Below, one piece after another: positions 53,380 through 63,636 of a stretch of 64,000 nt of DNA. The stretch's first letter is position 1. Each line of letters starts with the position of its first letter. The DNA comes from Cyclobacterium jeungdonense (GTDB lineage: Bacteria; Bacteroidota; Bacteroidia; Cytophagales; Cyclobacteriaceae), in assembly GCF_010994275.1 (NCBI RefSeq), contig NZ_WMCD01000003.1, positions 372,001 through 436,000 of the forward strand. The letters run 5' to 3'. Position numbers and translations under genes: made by a program. The notes beneath the pieces were generated by a model. That model was not told the DNA's origin, made no database searches, and was given only the letters and a program-made list of their open reading frames with translations.

Positions 53380-53781
53380 ATGCCTTCCATATTTACCAAA
53401 ATAATCAATAGAGAAATTCCAGGACATATTGTCGCTGAAGACGAGCAGCACATTGCGTTTTTGGACATCATGCCACTGGTAAAAGGCCATGTGTTGGTGG
53501 TTCCTAAAAAAGAGGTGGATTATATCTACGATCTGGATGATGCTTTGTACACAAGTCTTCACCTGTTTGCCAAAAAGGTCGCCAAAGCGCAAGAGAAGGT
53601 GATTCCCTGTACCCGCATCGGAGTAGCCGTGATCGGCCTGGAGGTTTCCCATGTTCACATTCACCTGGTGCCATTAAAAACCATGGATGACATCAATTTC
53701 AGCCGCCCCAAGCTGAAGCTTTCTACCGATGAATTGGAGGAAATTGCCAACAGTATTAAAGCCGAATTTGATAAGGCTTGA
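53380..53781 (+). CDS. HIT family nucleotide hydrolase
   Basis: About 133 residues. The histidine triad HVHIHL near residue 98 and the FTKIINREIPGHIVAED start are typical. It hydrolyses nucleoside phosphoramidates or dinucleotides. Start ATG at 53380 is used; an upstream frame start at 53335 lies in the terminator. The next gene starts inside its 3' end. Confidence 0.93.
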   Translation: MPSIFTKIINREIPGHIVAEDEQHIAFLDIMPLVKGHVLVVPKKEVDYIYDLDDALYTSLHLFAKKVAKAQEKVIPCTRIGVAVIGLEVSHVHIHLVPLKTMDDINFSRPKLKLSTDELEEIANSIKAEFDKA

Positions 53782-54766
53782 TGAAAAGGGCATTTATTGT
53801 CCCCAGGCAAGTGTCTACATCGACCCCTGGAAACCGGTAACCAAGGCCATTATCACGCATGCCCATGCGGACCATGCCCGATGGGGAATGAAACACTACC
53901 TTGCCCACGAGCAATCAAAAGAAATCCTGAAATACCGCCTTGGAAAACAAATTCATCTGGATACCCTTCCTTATGAAAAGGTTATTACCCTTAACGGTGT
54001 GAGGATTTCACTGCATCCAGCCGGGCATATACCCGGATCCGCCCAGGTTCGGCTGGAATATAAAGGAGAAATTACCGTGATCAGCGGGGACTACAAAACA
54101 GAATCCGACGGCATGAGTACTCCTTTTACTCCTGTCCCCTGCCATACCTTCGTATCGGAATGTACCTTTGGTTTGCCAGTTTATCGCTGGGAAAGTCAGG
54201 AAACGATTTTTCGGGATCTGAACCAATGGTGGGCAAAGAATGGGGAAGAAAAACGGTGCTCGGTGGTATTTGCTTATTCTTTGGGTAAGGCGCAACGAAT
54301 CCTCCGGCATCTGGATCAAGGTATGGGACCTGTTTTTGCACACGGCGCCATCTGGAACACCAATGAGGCGCTTGCAGCAGATGGGGTAAATTTGCCAAAA
54401 GTGGAAAAAGTAACCCAAAATATACCCAAATCGTCTTTCGCCAATGCCCTGATTTTGGCACCTCCTTCCGCTGCCGGAAGTCCCTGGATGAAGCAATTTT
54501 CACCGTACCGGACGGCTATTTGTTCAGGCTGGATGAATATCCGGGGAGCCAGAAGGCGGAGAGCGGTTGATAATGGGTTTGTGTTATCAGATCATGCCGA
54601 CTGGCCGGGATTGAATCAGGCCATTGAGGAAACCGGTGCAGAAAAAATATTGTTGACGCATGGCTTCCAGGATGTTTTTGCCCGTTACCTACAGGGAAGG
54701 GGCCTTAAAGCCAGTGTATTGGACACCATTTTTCAAGGAGAATCTCCTGATTCGGAGGATACGTGA
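53768..54766 (+). CDS. MBL-fold exonuclease of the ligase-associated DNA repair family
   Basis: Metallo-beta-lactamase fold with CPSF-like motifs: KGIYCPQASVYIDPW, ITHAHADHARWG (H-x-H-x-D-H), LHPAGHIPGSAQ and SGDYKTESDG, later SDHADWPG. These match the protein usually found beside an ATP-dependent DNA ligase and a DEXH helicase in bacteria. Here neither partner is in the window and guaA follows. The TTG at 53768 overlaps the end of the HIT gene and gives a normal-length N-terminus; ATG at 53729 is an alternative. Confidence 0.85.
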   Translation: MIRLDEKGIYCPQASVYIDPWKPVTKAIITHAHADHARWGMKHYLAHEQSKEILKYRLGKQIHLDTLPYEKVITLNGVRISLHPAGHIPGSAQVRLEYKGEITVISGDYKTESDGMSTPFTPVPCHTFVSECTFGLPVYRWESQETIFRDLNQWWAKNGEEKRCSVVFAYSLGKAQRILRHLDQGMGPVFAHGAIWNTNEALAADGVNLPKVEKVTQNIPKSSFANALILAPPSAAGSPWMKQFSPYRTAICSGWMNIRGARRRRAVDNGFVLSDHADWPGLNQAIEETGAEKILLTHGFQDVFARYLQGRGLKASVLDTIFQGESPDSEDT

Positions 54767-54833
54767 AATGAACTACCGTGGTGCCAAACACTGAAAATCC
54801 CCATTTTTGTTTCGGGAATTGGCAGGGGCTGAT

Positions 54834-54841
54834 TACCTTTG
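54834..54841 (+). promoter_or_regulatory. -7 promoter element of guaA
   Basis: TACCTTTG, perfect match, ends three bases before the guaA ATG at 54845, so the mRNA is likely leaderless or has only a few leader bases. A TTG at 54807-54809 is 24 bases upstream. Confidence 0.6.
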
Positions 54842-54844
54842 CGC

Positions 54845-56374
54845 ATGGCAGAACAGATTTTAATTCTTGACTTTGGTTCCCAATACACCCAGCTTATAGC
54901 CAGACGTGTCCGGGAGCTGGATGTATACTGTGAAATTCACCCTTTTAATAAAATTCCCCCGCTCAGTTCCGACATCAAAGGTGTGATCCTTTCCGGTAGT
55001 CCCTGCTCTGTTAGGGATGAGGGATCTCCCGATTTGGATCTGGACATTTTTAGAGGAAAATTACCTGTTTTGGGCGTGTGTTATGGTGCCCAGCTAATGG
55101 CCCAAAAATACGGCGGAAATGTGGCCCCTTCCGAAATCAGGGAATACGGCCGTGCTAATCTTTCTCACCTGGACACCCATGCAGACCTTTTTAAGGAGAT
55201 GACCCATGGATCACAGGTATGGATGTCACATGGCGACACGATTAAAACATTACCGGACAATTTTGACATTATTGCCAGCACGCCTTCGGTAAAGATTGCC
55301 GCCTACAAGGTTCGGGGAGAAGCTACTTACGGCATTCAGTTTCACCCCGAAGTAACCCATTCCACGGAAGGAAAAAATGTATTGAGAAACTTTGTGGTCC
55401 AGATTTGCGGCTGCAGCCAGGATTGGACCTCGGATGTTTTTATAGACATTACCGTGGATTCCTTGAAAAAAACCATTGGCAAAGACCGGGTGGTCATGGG
55501 ACTATCCGGAGGAGTTGATTCTTCAGTGGCGGCTACTTTGATCCACCGGGCCATTGGGGACCAACTTACCTGCGTTTTCGTAGATAACGGGTTGTTGCGA
55601 AAAAACGAATACGAAGAAGTGCTGGATTCCTATCAGGACTTGGGCTTAAATGTCATCGGTGTAGATGCCAGGCAGAAATTTTACGATGCTCTCCGGGGAA
55701 TTTCCGATCCCGAAGGAAAGCGCAAAGCCATAGGAAGGACTTTTATTGAAGTCTTTGATGAAGAGGCCCATAAAATCCAGGAAGTGAAGTGGCTGGGACA
55801 GGGTACCATTTATCCCGATGTGATCGAGTCTGTTTCCGTCAATGGCCCATCAGCCACCATCAAATCCCATCACAATGTGGGTGGATTACCAGATTTTATG
55901 AAGCTGAAAGTGGTGGAGCCGCTAAATACACTATTTAAAGATGGGGTTCGGGAAGTAGGGAAAGCGCTGGAAATCCCTGAAGCCATCATTGGCAGGCATC
56001 CTTTTCCCGGTCCTGGACTCGGCATTCGCATCCTGGGAGATGTTACACCTGAAAAGGTACAAACCCTTCAGGAAGTAGATTGTATTTTTATTCAGGGACT
56101 CAAAGAAGCCGGTCTTTACGATCAGGTTTGGCAAGCGGGAGCCATCCTGTTGCCCATCCAATCGGTTGGAGTGATGGGGGATGAGCGAACCTATGAGCGG
56201 GTGGTTGCCCTCCGGGCAGTCTCTTCGGTTGACGGCATGACCGCTGATTGGGTACACCTCCCCTATGAGTTTCTGGGCAAGGTTTCCAATGATATCATCA
56301 ATAAAGTCAAAGGTGTAAACCGGGTGGTCTACGATATCAGTTCCAAACCACCTGCCACCATTGAATGGGAATAA
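54845..56374 (+). CDS. guaA: GMP synthase (glutamine-hydrolysing)
   Basis: 509 residues: class I glutaminase domain (Cys in [13 protein letters not shown], His and Glu in [10 protein letters not shown]), ATP-pyrophosphatase domain (P loop [12 protein letters not shown], about residue 220) and C-terminal dimerisation region ([16 protein letters not shown]). Converts XMP to GMP. The start at 54845 is chosen because the frame from 54839 overlaps the promoter element. Confidence 0.96.
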   Translation: MAEQILILDFGSQYTQLIARRVRELDVYCEIHPFNKIPPLSSDIKGVILSGSPCSVRDEGSPDLDLDIFRGKLPVLGVCYGAQLMAQKYGGNVAPSEIREYGRANLSHLDTHADLFKEMTHGSQVWMSHGDTIKTLPDNFDIIASTPSVKIAAYKVRGEATYGIQFHPEVTHSTEGKNVLRNFVVQICGCSQDWTSDVFIDITVDSLKKTIGKDRVVMGLSGGVDSSVAATLIHRAIGDQLTCVFVDNGLLRKNEYEEVLDSYQDLGLNVIGVDARQKFYDALRGISDPEGKRKAIGRTFIEVFDEEAHKIQEVKWLGQGTIYPDVIESVSVNGPSATIKSHHNVGGLPDFMKLKVVEPLNTLFKDGVREVGKALEIPEAIIGRHPFPGPGLGIRILGDVTPEKVQTLQEVDCIFIQGLKEAGLYDQVWQAGAILLPIQSVGVMGDERTYERVVALRAVSSVDGMTADWVHLPYEFLGKVSNDIINKVKGVNRVVYDISSKPPATIEWE

Positions 56375-56387
56375 TCCACCCCATCTG

Positions 56388-56417
56388 AAACCTGATGAAT
56401 ATATCAGGTTTTTTTAT
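56388..56417 (+). terminator. Terminator of guaA
   Basis: AAACCTGAT-GAATAT-ATCAGGTTT with T7, 13 bases after the stop. Confidence 0.85.
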
Positions 56418-56524
56418 GAAGAATTGCTCCAAAAACCGTTAAATTCGTAGTTCGGTATAAAAAATGGTTTTTTGTAAAATCAGGTATGAAGTTTGATTTT
56501 CTTTAACGTAAAAAGCTCCCATCT

Positions 56525-58180
56525 ATGAAATTACCACTAATCATTGCCTGTCTTTTGTTTCCAATGCTTTCTCTTTTTGCCCAGCAGGACACGACCAACT
56601 ACCAACGGGCAAAAAGGTTAATTGCGCAAGAAAGCCACGAAGAGGCAATGGAATTGCTGAGGCCTTATCTGGATGGAGAGAAATATGGCAATCTTTCCGA
56701 ATATGCCCGGTATCATTTTGCAAGGGCTGCCTACGGAAATCGTCAGTACGAATTGACAAAAAATGTTTTAACCGATTTGCTGGACGGAAGACCCTGGGAG
56801 GGGGAAGACGAGGCCAGGTACCTGCTGGCACTTACCCAATTTCAGCTTTCCGCGCCGTCAGAAGCCCTTCGGCTGGTTGATGCCATCCGTAACGATTCCC
56901 TAAAGAAAGAAGCCTATGCGGCTACCTATGACTTTTTAAAAGTAAGTTCTTCCAGCGTGCTAACCGTGCAATACAACCAATATCCGCAAAATATTGGATT
57001 GATGATGGCACTTAAGGAGAAGCTGGAATCTCAGGGCTCCATGTCCTCCAACGAGAGGAAGATTTACCAGGAAATCGGGAATTCAATTTATACTCGTTTA
57101 GGAGAAACCGAGGCCCCTGAAACCGATCGGGTTTTAGATGTGGCAATTGTCCTTCCATTTAATTATGAAGGTGGGGAAGGAGTGAGCTCCCTGCAAAGCA
57201 ATAATTTCGTTTTGCAATTGTATCAGGGCATTCAGTTGGCATTGGAGCAAGCAAAAACAGAGGGCCTGGAAGTAAATTTCAAGACCTTTGATACCGAGCG
57301 ATCAGGTGAAAAAATAACCCAAATTCTGAGAGATTCTTTTTTAAAGAAAGCGGATGTTATCATTGGGCCCATCTATCCGGAAGAAACAGCCCAGGTGGCC
57401 TCTTTTGCCCAACTATATGAAATCCCTCAAATCAATCCTCTCTCAAACATTGACGACAATATCCGGGAATTCGATCATTCCTATTTATTCAGGCCTTCAA
57501 TAAATGCGCTAAGCCAGAGAGTGATTGACTATTGCCGCAGGTTTGAAGGTAGAAGAATAGCGCTTGCCTATTCGGGAACTACCAGGGACGAGCAGTTGGC
57601 CGATCTCTTTACCGAGATGGCAAGGAGAACCGGTCTGCAAATAGTGGAAAGCCAAAAAGTGACCATCCGGGAAATGCGCGACTTTTTTGACAACCTTAAA
57701 CTGGGTACCGAAGAGAAAGCTTCTGCGGATATAATCGTCATTTTTTCAGATGACCCGAACATCGCCTCCCCAACCTTTGGGCTGGTGGAATCGCTGGGAT
57801 CGGCCATCCCGGTAGTAGTGATGGAAAGCTGGTTGTATTTTAATTTTGCCAACTACGAAATGATGGAATCTCAGAATTTCCATTTTGTGGGTAATAATAC
57901 TGTGGATTTTAATGATGAAATCCTGGATGAATTCAGAGAAAATTATTTGGAAAAGTTTAAAGTATATCCTTCTTCCTTTGTGTATATGGGCTACGAGTTG
58001 GCTGATATGGTGTGTGAGGTGATTAATGCCAGTGACGGCTTTGATTTTCGGAAAAACCTGAACCAAAGCGGATTTATGGAGGGGGAGCTTACCTTTGGTT
58101 TTGATTTCTCCAATGTGAAATACAATAATTACGTACCCATGCTACGGCTGGAAGAAGGAGTTTTGACCATAGAAGAATAA
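56525..58180 (+). CDS. Periplasmic-binding-fold protein with TPR N-terminus (LpoA-like)
   Basis: 551 residues with signal peptide [20 protein letters not shown]. Residues about 22-150 are TPR-like helical repeats ([38 protein letters not shown]); from about 205 a type I periplasmic binding fold ([71 protein letters not shown]). That architecture matches LpoA, which activates penicillin-binding protein 1A; it may also bind a small ligand. A branched-chain amino acid ABC partner is absent. hemL starts eight bases downstream. Confidence 0.8.
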   Translation: MKLPLIIACLLFPMLSLFAQQDTTNYQRAKRLIAQESHEEAMELLRPYLDGEKYGNLSEYARYHFARAAYGNRQYELTKNVLTDLLDGRPWEGEDEARYLLALTQFQLSAPSEALRLVDAIRNDSLKKEAYAATYDFLKVSSSSVLTVQYNQYPQNIGLMMALKEKLESQGSMSSNERKIYQEIGNSIYTRLGETEAPETDRVLDVAIVLPFNYEGGEGVSSLQSNNFVLQLYQGIQLALEQAKTEGLEVNFKTFDTERSGEKITQILRDSFLKKADVIIGPIYPEETAQVASFAQLYEIPQINPLSNIDDNIREFDHSYLFRPSINALSQRVIDYCRRFEGRRIALAYSGTTRDEQLADLFTEMARRTGLQIVESQKVTIREMRDFFDNLKLGTEEKASADIIVIFSDDPNIASPTFGLVESLGSAIPVVVMESWLYFNFANYEMMESQNFHFVGNNTVDFNDEILDEFRENYLEKFKVYPSSFVYMGYELADMVCEVINASDGFDFRKNLNQSGFMEGELTFGFDFSNVKYNNYVPMLRLEEGVLTIEE

Positions 58181-58187
58181 ATTGACG

Positions 58188-59474
58188 ATGAATACAGAGA
58201 GAAGCGAACACCTTTTTGAACAAGCCAAAAAATCTATCCCCGGAGGAGTCAATTCTCCGGTAAGAGCCTTTAAGGCAGTGGGGGGAAACCCCTTGTTTAT
58301 TTCCAGAGCGGAGGGACCCTATGTCTTTGATGAGGACGGAAACCGGTTTATAGAACTAATTAACAGTTGGGGTCCCATGGTACTGGGACACAATCACCCG
58401 GAAGTAAGGGAGGCCGTGATCAAAGCTATGGAAAAGGGGACTTCGTTTGGAGCTCCTACCGCCATGGAAGTGGAGATCGCTGAGCTGATCGTAAACATGG
58501 TGCCCTCAGTGGAAAAAGTCCGGATGGTCAATAGCGGGACCGAAGCAACCATGTCGGCCATTCGTGTAGCTCGCGGCTATACTGGAAAAGAAAAGTTTAT
58601 CAAATTTGAAGGGAACTATCACGGGCATGGAGATAGCTTTCTGATTGCTGCCGGATCCGGAGCCGTTACCATGGGAAATCCGGATTCTCCCGGAGTGACC
58701 AGGGGCACTGCCAAAGACACCCTGCTGGCACCTTATAACGATCTGGATAAGGTGAGATTATTAGTGGAGGCAAATAGGGATGAAATTGCCGCGATAATTC
58801 TGGAACCGGTAGCCGGTAATATGGGCTGCGTGTTGCCCGAACCTGGGTTTTTGGAAGGATTGCGGAAGATTTGCGACAATGAAGGCATCGTACTGATATT
58901 TGACGAGGTGATGACAGGCTTCCGGCTAGCGCCAGGGGGAGCCCAGGAATTGCTCGGCGTCACTCCCGATATTACCACTATGGGGAAAATCATTGGTGGT
59001 GGAATGCCCGTGGGTGCCTATGGGGGTCGTAAAGAAATCATGGAGTACGTGTCCCCGCAAGGCCCGGTGTACCAGGCAGGAACCCTCTCCGGAAATCCCA
59101 TTGCCATGGCAGCAGGATTAGCCATGTTGAAGCATTTGAGTCAAAATCCGGCGGTTTACACCCGTCTGGAAAATACCGGTAAAACCCTTGTGGGTGGCAT
59201 TCAATCCACACTGGAGCGATTGGGACTTCCCTATACCATCAATGCCCTGGGCAGTATGTACAGCCTGTTTTTTACGGATCAGAAAGTAAGAAACTTTCAG
59301 GATGCGCAGACCTGCGACACGGCTTTGTTTGGTCAGTATTTTAATTCCATGCTTAAGCAAGGCATATACCTGGCACCTTCTCAGTATGAAAGCCTGTTTT
59401 TATCCACGGCCCTGGAGCAAGAGCACCTGGATAAAATTCTGGATGCCAATGAAGTGGCATTAAAAAAATTGTAG
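58188..59474 (+). CDS. hemL: Glutamate-1-semialdehyde 2,1-aminomutase
   Basis: 428 residues, PLP enzyme giving 5-aminolevulinate for tetrapyrroles by the C5 pathway. Motifs: [64 protein letters not shown], and PLP lysine in [19 protein letters not shown] at 58188 is used instead of TTG at 58182. It would feed the siroheme pathway encoded at 9591-10950. Confidence 0.95.
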   Translation: MNTERSEHLFEQAKKSIPGGVNSPVRAFKAVGGNPLFISRAEGPYVFDEDGNRFIELINSWGPMVLGHNHPEVREAVIKAMEKGTSFGAPTAMEVEIAELIVNMVPSVEKVRMVNSGTEATMSAIRVARGYTGKEKFIKFEGNYHGHGDSFLIAAGSGAVTMGNPDSPGVTRGTAKDTLLAPYNDLDKVRLLVEANRDEIAAIILEPVAGNMGCVLPEPGFLEGLRKICDNEGIVLIFDEVMTGFRLAPGGAQELLGVTPDITTMGKIIGGGMPVGAYGGRKEIMEYVSPQGPVYQAGTLSGNPIAMAAGLAMLKHLSQNPAVYTRLENTGKTLVGGIQSTLERLGLPYTINALGSMYSLFFTDQKVRNFQDAQTCDTALFGQYFNSMLKQGIYLAPSQYESLFLSTALEQEHLDKILDANEVALKKL

Positions 59475-59591
59475 GATAGAAATGACTTATTGGAACCAGC
59501 ACTGGTCTCCTCACTGAATCCCAACCGTTTCTTAACCGGCAGCGTTGAAACGAATTGTGCATAACCTAAAGTCTAACCAACAAAACAGTAA

Positions 59592-60674
59592 ATGGCCGAA
59601 TTAATAAATTCATTCAACTATTACAATGAATTTGAGAGGTATTCCTATTTTTCGGTGTGCTTTGATCGGCTGCCTTCAAGTGTTGGATTTGAAACTCCCC
59701 TTAAAATGGACAGGGCACATATGGAAATGGTGCTGGAGACGATCGACCTGGCAGCGCAGGAGATGGGAGTGGTTTTTAAACATTGGAATACCGAGGATAC
59801 TAAAGTAGCCGACTTTAGCGAAGATTTTCCCTACCAATACCTGCTGAAAAGCAAAACCAAAAAATTGCTCATTTGGCTGTCATTGGAATTCGATCAATTG
59901 TATGTGGACACACTATATGATGCTTTAGATTTGGATTTGGAACAATGGGTTATTCTGACGAACCATAAATTACGAATGAAATTTGGTTTGGACCGAACCC
60001 CAGGCTTTAAAGTTTTGTCCAGAAACGATAACGGATTTTTTACCCAGGAGGTAAAAACAGACAACTTCGAGTGTGATATTCAAAAATTGTATAACGATGA
60101 CTTTGCCGAAATAAATGAACTTATAGAAGCCTCATTGGACATCGACAAGGCGGGGTTAATTTTGCTTCATGGGGTTCCGGGAGCAGGTAAAACCTCTTAC
60201 ATTAAGAATCTGATTAGCAGGCATCAGGAAAAGAGCTTTATCTTTATACAGAATGAATTTATTAATGAATTGCTCCACCCCAATTTTATTTCCTTCCTTC
60301 TCAAAAACCAAAATGCTGTTTTAATTATTGAAGATGCAGAGAAAGTGCTGACGAGCCGGGAACAGGTGAATGAAACTTCGGTGGTTTCTACTATTCTGCA
60401 ATTGACAGACGGGCTATTCAGTGACTATTTGAACTTTAAAATCATTTGTACCTTTAATACCAGCATAGATAAAATTGACAAAGCCCTGCTGAGAAAAGGC
60501 CGGATGATCGCCTACTATGAATTTCAGCCATTGATTCCGGAGAAAGCAAATAAACTACTTCGCCAGATGAACTACGAATCCACCAGCAATGCGATGACCC
60601 TATCGGATATATTTAACTATGAGAAAAGGAATTTCCAACAGGCGAAAAAAGGAACCATTGGTTTTCAGAAGTAG
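59592..60674 (+). CDS. Orphan AAA family ATPase (BCS1-like core)
   Basis: 360 residues. An N-terminal domain of about 170 residues without recognised fold (NSFNYYNEFERYSYFSVCFD, YLLKSKTKKLLIWLSLEFDQ) is followed by an AAA module: Walker A HGVPGAGKTSYIKNLISR (about 196-213), Walker B AVLIIEDAEK, sensor 1 CTFNTSIDKID and arginine-finger region ALLRKGRMIAYYEF. No membrane segment. AAA cores of this type remodel protein complexes; the target is unknown. Alone in its transcript. Confidence 0.75.
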   Translation: MAELINSFNYYNEFERYSYFSVCFDRLPSSVGFETPLKMDRAHMEMVLETIDLAAQEMGVVFKHWNTEDTKVADFSEDFPYQYLLKSKTKKLLIWLSLEFDQLYVDTLYDALDLDLEQWVILTNHKLRMKFGLDRTPGFKVLSRNDNGFFTQEVKTDNFECDIQKLYNDDFAEINELIEASLDIDKAGLILLHGVPGAGKTSYIKNLISRHQEKSFIFIQNEFINELLHPNFISFLLKNQNAVLIIEDAEKVLTSREQVNETSVVSTILQLTDGLFSDYLNFKIICTFNTSIDKIDKALLRKGRMIAYYEFQPLIPEKANKLLRQMNYESTSNAMTLSDIFNYEKRNFQQAKKGTIGFQK

Positions 60675-61007
60675 GCGACCTTTATCACTCCTGGGAGGAA
60701 ATAGACCCATAAGAAGCGATAAGCTAAAACCTTTTTTATAATTCAGGTTTGTTGGGATCTTCTTTATTGGATTGGTACCATGAAAAATCCCGAAGGGATG
60801 CCATGATGATAGAAAATTCAATGAATCTATACAAAACGAACCCCTACGCGGTGGCATAAATTCTTTTTAGAGCGCAGAAGCGATTTGAATGTGACAAAAT
60901 AGAACTGGGCAACAGGAATAATAATTGCGGTTAAAAAATAATTCAGCGAAAACCACAGCGGACGTTGGGTTCGCCTAATTTGGATTAAACAATAACTAGT
61001 AAACCAT
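60675..61007. other. Intergenic region with one small hairpin
   Basis: About 330 bases. ATCCC-GAA-GGGAT at 60787-60799 resembles the arms of dispersed intergenic repeats in Bacteroidota, but only one copy is seen. No protein-like ORF. Confidence 0.4.
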
Positions 61008-61910
61008 ATGACTAAAAAGCGAATTTTCTTCACCGGAGGATCCGGAAAAGCAGGAAAACACGTGGTCCCCTACCTGCTCGGTCAGGGACATCGCGTGATG
61101 AATGTAGACCTGAAACCACTGGATCGTCCGGGGGTGGATAACCTTATCGCCGACATTACCGATTCCGGACAGATGTTTAACGCCATGAGTTCCTATGCCG
61201 GCCTGGATGAGTTGGAACCAGGAAATGGTGTTCCAAAATTTGATGCAGTGGTCCATTTTGCCGCCGTTCCCCGGATCCTAATCAACCCGGATAATGAAAC
61301 TTTTCGGGTTAATACCATGGGTACCTATAATGTGATCGAAGCGGCAGTAAAACTGGGTATCCGAAAGATAATCATCGCCTCCTCAGAAACCACCTATGGG
61401 GTTTGTTTTTCCGATGGACCTACCGACCCTCATTCCCTACCATTGGAAGAAGACTACGATGTGGACCCCATGGATAGTTACGGGCTATCCAAGGTGGTAA
61501 ATGAGAAAACAGCACGCACCTTCCAGCGAAGGTCGGGTTTTGACATATACGCACTCCGCATAGGCAATGTGATTGAGCCACACGAATACCAAGAACTATT
61601 TCCACATTACTTCAAACATCCCGAAGTTCGCCGCCGAAATGCCTTTTGCTACATTGATGCTCGTGATCTGGGGCAGATTGTGGATTTATGTTTGCAAAAA
61701 GACGACCTCGGGTTTCAGGTTTTCAATGCCGGAAACGATCACAACGGCGCGATTATCCCCAGCAAGGAATTGGCCGAGCGTTTTTTTCCGGGCGTGCCGG
61801 TTACCCGGGAATTGGAAGCGCATGAAGCCTTGTTTTCCAATCGAAAAATCCGGGAAGTGTTGGGATTCAAAGAACAACACAACTGGCGGAAATACGTGAA
61901 TGGGGACTAA
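61008..61910 (+). CDS. NAD(P)-dependent sugar epimerase/dehydratase (SDR)
   Basis: 300 residues, extended SDR. N-terminal TGGSGKAGKHV (G-x-x-G-x-x-G), VDLKPLDRPG, catalytic Ser in IIASSETTYG and Y-x3-K in YGLSKVVNEK. It converts nucleotide sugars or related substrates; no polysaccharide genes next to it help specify which. Own promoter not identified. Confidence 0.9.
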   Translation: MTKKRIFFTGGSGKAGKHVVPYLLGQGHRVMNVDLKPLDRPGVDNLIADITDSGQMFNAMSSYAGLDELEPGNGVPKFDAVVHFAAVPRILINPDNETFRVNTMGTYNVIEAAVKLGIRKIIIASSETTYGVCFSDGPTDPHSLPLEEDYDVDPMDSYGLSKVVNEKTARTFQRRSGFDIYALRIGNVIEPHEYQELFPHYFKHPEVRRRNAFCYIDARDLGQIVDLCLQKDDLGFQVFNAGNDHNGAIIPSKELAERFFPGVPVTRELEAHEALFSNRKIREVLGFKEQHNWRKYVNGD

Positions 61911-62029
61911 AGTCTTGTTTGGATAATATCTGCTCTAAATGGTGCTCCAATTTACCCGGATTGGTTTAATTGCGGAGTACCTATTGGATTTAAGAGCCCG
62001 ACTATGCTTTTTTCCAGGTTTATTTCATT

Positions 62030-62404
62030 TTACTTTCCAATAATCATACCCTTGAGGGACCAAAGGATCTCGAGCACGTCTTTTTTAGTCTGTGCATCCT
62101 TGCCATGTTTGTCAAGAACCAGAAAGATATCATCCATGGTCTCCATGTATTCTTCGGCGCTTATGTTCATCCCTCTGTGGGTGGTTTCCATTGTTCTTCC
62201 GGCGTAAACCTGGGGACCTCCACTTCCGGTAATAAAGAAATTTACCGTGTGCGATTTGACCTTCGCTAAATTTTCGGGCTGCTCTAAATAGGGGGTGAAC
62301 CTCGCGGAAATTACAGGATTGTTCATGTGTGCTTCCACCACGTCGTCTACAATTTTAATAATGCCTTTCTCTGCGCCTAATCGTTCAAATAATGATGTGG
62401 ACAT
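62030..62404 (-). CDS. Group 1 truncated hemoglobin
   Basis: 124 residues. Fold features: LFERLGAEKGIIKIVDDVV (helix A-B), GGPQVYAGRTMETTHRGMNISAEEY with the proximal His (F8) in THRGM, and a C-terminal helix LWSLKGMI. It binds oxygen or NO at heme. A single gene between an epimerase and the AraC-type gene. Confidence 0.92.
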   Translation of the reverse strand: MSTSLFERLGAEKGIIKIVDDVVEAHMNNPVISARFTPYLEQPENLAKVKSHTVNFFITGSGGPQVYAGRTMETTHRGMNISAEEYMETMDDIFLVLDKHGKDAQTKKDVLEILWSLKGMIIGK

Positions 62405-62523
62405 ATCTACGTTTTTTTGGTTTATTCTGTAAAGGTACTGCTACTTCTATGGTGTCGCAGGTAGAATCTGTTCAAATAGATGTAAAATTTGATCAGGAAA
62501 GGGTTTTGTGTACTAAAATTTGG

Positions 62524-63636
62524 TTATTCTTGCATTGCCAGGATGTAATCCTTTGGACTGACTCCATACTTTTTATGAAAGCATTTTGAGAAATAGGAAG
62601 AACTGTTAAAACCGCATAAATAGGCCGTTTCTGATACCGAGGAACCTCTGCTGAAAATTTCCAACGATTTTTCCAGTCGAAAGGAGTTGATTAAAATGCT
62701 GGGCGCACAATTCATCAGGCCCCTCGTCTTCCGGAATAATTGAGATCTGCTTAATCCAAGGCCGTATGCAAGGTTATCGATACTCAATTCTGTACACGAA
62801 AAATTCAAATCCAGGTAATCCAGTAGTCTGTGAAGGAAGACTATCTCTGATGCACTCACTGCTACAATTCCCATCGTTGTGTGAGAGGACTTTGAAGAAT
62901 AATCGTCGTACAATTCGAGAACTCCTGGAGAGACTGAAAATCCCTGTCTGGATTCACATAACCTTTTGGAGGATCTGACGGTATCTTCAAAAATGGATTT
63001 GCTTTCGGTTACTGGAATGCCCCCATCTAGACCTAAATTGAGGGTCAGATCGGGATATTGTATAGCCAAGGTTTTTGCAACAGCCCAACCACATTCCACC
63101 GACCGTCCTGCGTCTTTAAAAGAAGCCAGAATATGGCGACCTTCTTGCCGGACCACAGTTCCGTGCAAAGCATGAATTGATTCAACGATCCGGCTTTTAA
63201 AGCTCTTCATGGATGATGCCAGTCCTTTAAGCTGTGAGGTTTCAAGCCGATGAAATCCTATTTGTGCAGAAAGTAAAAAGCGATAGGCGGGTTCATCTAT
63301 AGGGTTCAATTCAACTCCTGAAATAGCCTTTGGATCTTCCATCCTTCCAAGAAATGACTCAACCAAACCAGCATCTACTTCGATTACTGCGTGGGGCACC
63401 TGCCCATGAGCGTAGTCATGCATGCGGTGTACGGATGCTGCATCTGGTGCTTCCACCAGACAAAAGGCGGTTTTTCGTTCCGCATCAAACCAATAGGTCA
63501 ACCCCCGGCAATTAAAATCGTCCTGAATCTTTAGGTCTTCCTGGTGTAAACGGGCCACATTTTCAGCAGTGACTCCCGCAGATAGATCGTGTCGATCCAT
63601 GTATATAGGCATCATTTTTAAATTGGATGAATACAC
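62524..63636 (-). CDS. AraC-type regulator fused to DUF4242-like and cyclase-like domains
   Basis: 370 residues. Domain 1 (about 5-95) resembles DUF4242/SCO4226 nickel-binding proteins: PIYMDRHDLSAGVTAENVAR, LHQEDLKIQDD, TYWFDAERKTAFCLVEAPDA, HRMHDYAHGQ. Domain 2 (about 125-245) resembles a degenerate class III nucleotide cyclase: VVRQEGRHILASFKD, LTLNLGLDGGIPVTESKSIF, VRSSKRLCE. Domain 3 (about 270-370) is an AraC HTH: LSIDNLAYGLGLSRSQLFRK, ETAYLCGFNSSSYFSKCFHK. Metal or nucleotide sensing coupled to transcription is inferred. Confidence 0.8.
   Translation of the reverse strand: MYSSNLKMMPIYMDRHDLSAGVTAENVARLHQEDLKIQDDFNCRGLTYWFDAERKTAFCLVEAPDAASVHRMHDYAHGQVPHAVIEVDAGLVESFLGRMEDPKAISGVELNPIDEPAYRFLLSAQIGFHRLETSQLKGLASSMKSFKSRIVESIHALHGTVVRQEGRHILASFKDAGRSVECGWAVAKTLAIQYPDLTLNLGLDGGIPVTESKSIFEDTVRSSKRLCESRQGFSVSPGVLELYDDYSSKSSHTTMGIVAVSASEIVFLHRLLDYLDLNFSCTELSIDNLAYGLGLSRSQLFRKTRGLMNCAPSILINSFRLEKSLEIFSRGSSVSETAYLCGFNSSSYFSKCFHKKYGVSPKDYILAMQE

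Noticed and set aside
62004..62207. Plus-strand frame of 67 codons opposite the truncated hemoglobin
   Set aside because: Antisense of a gene with clear globin motifs.
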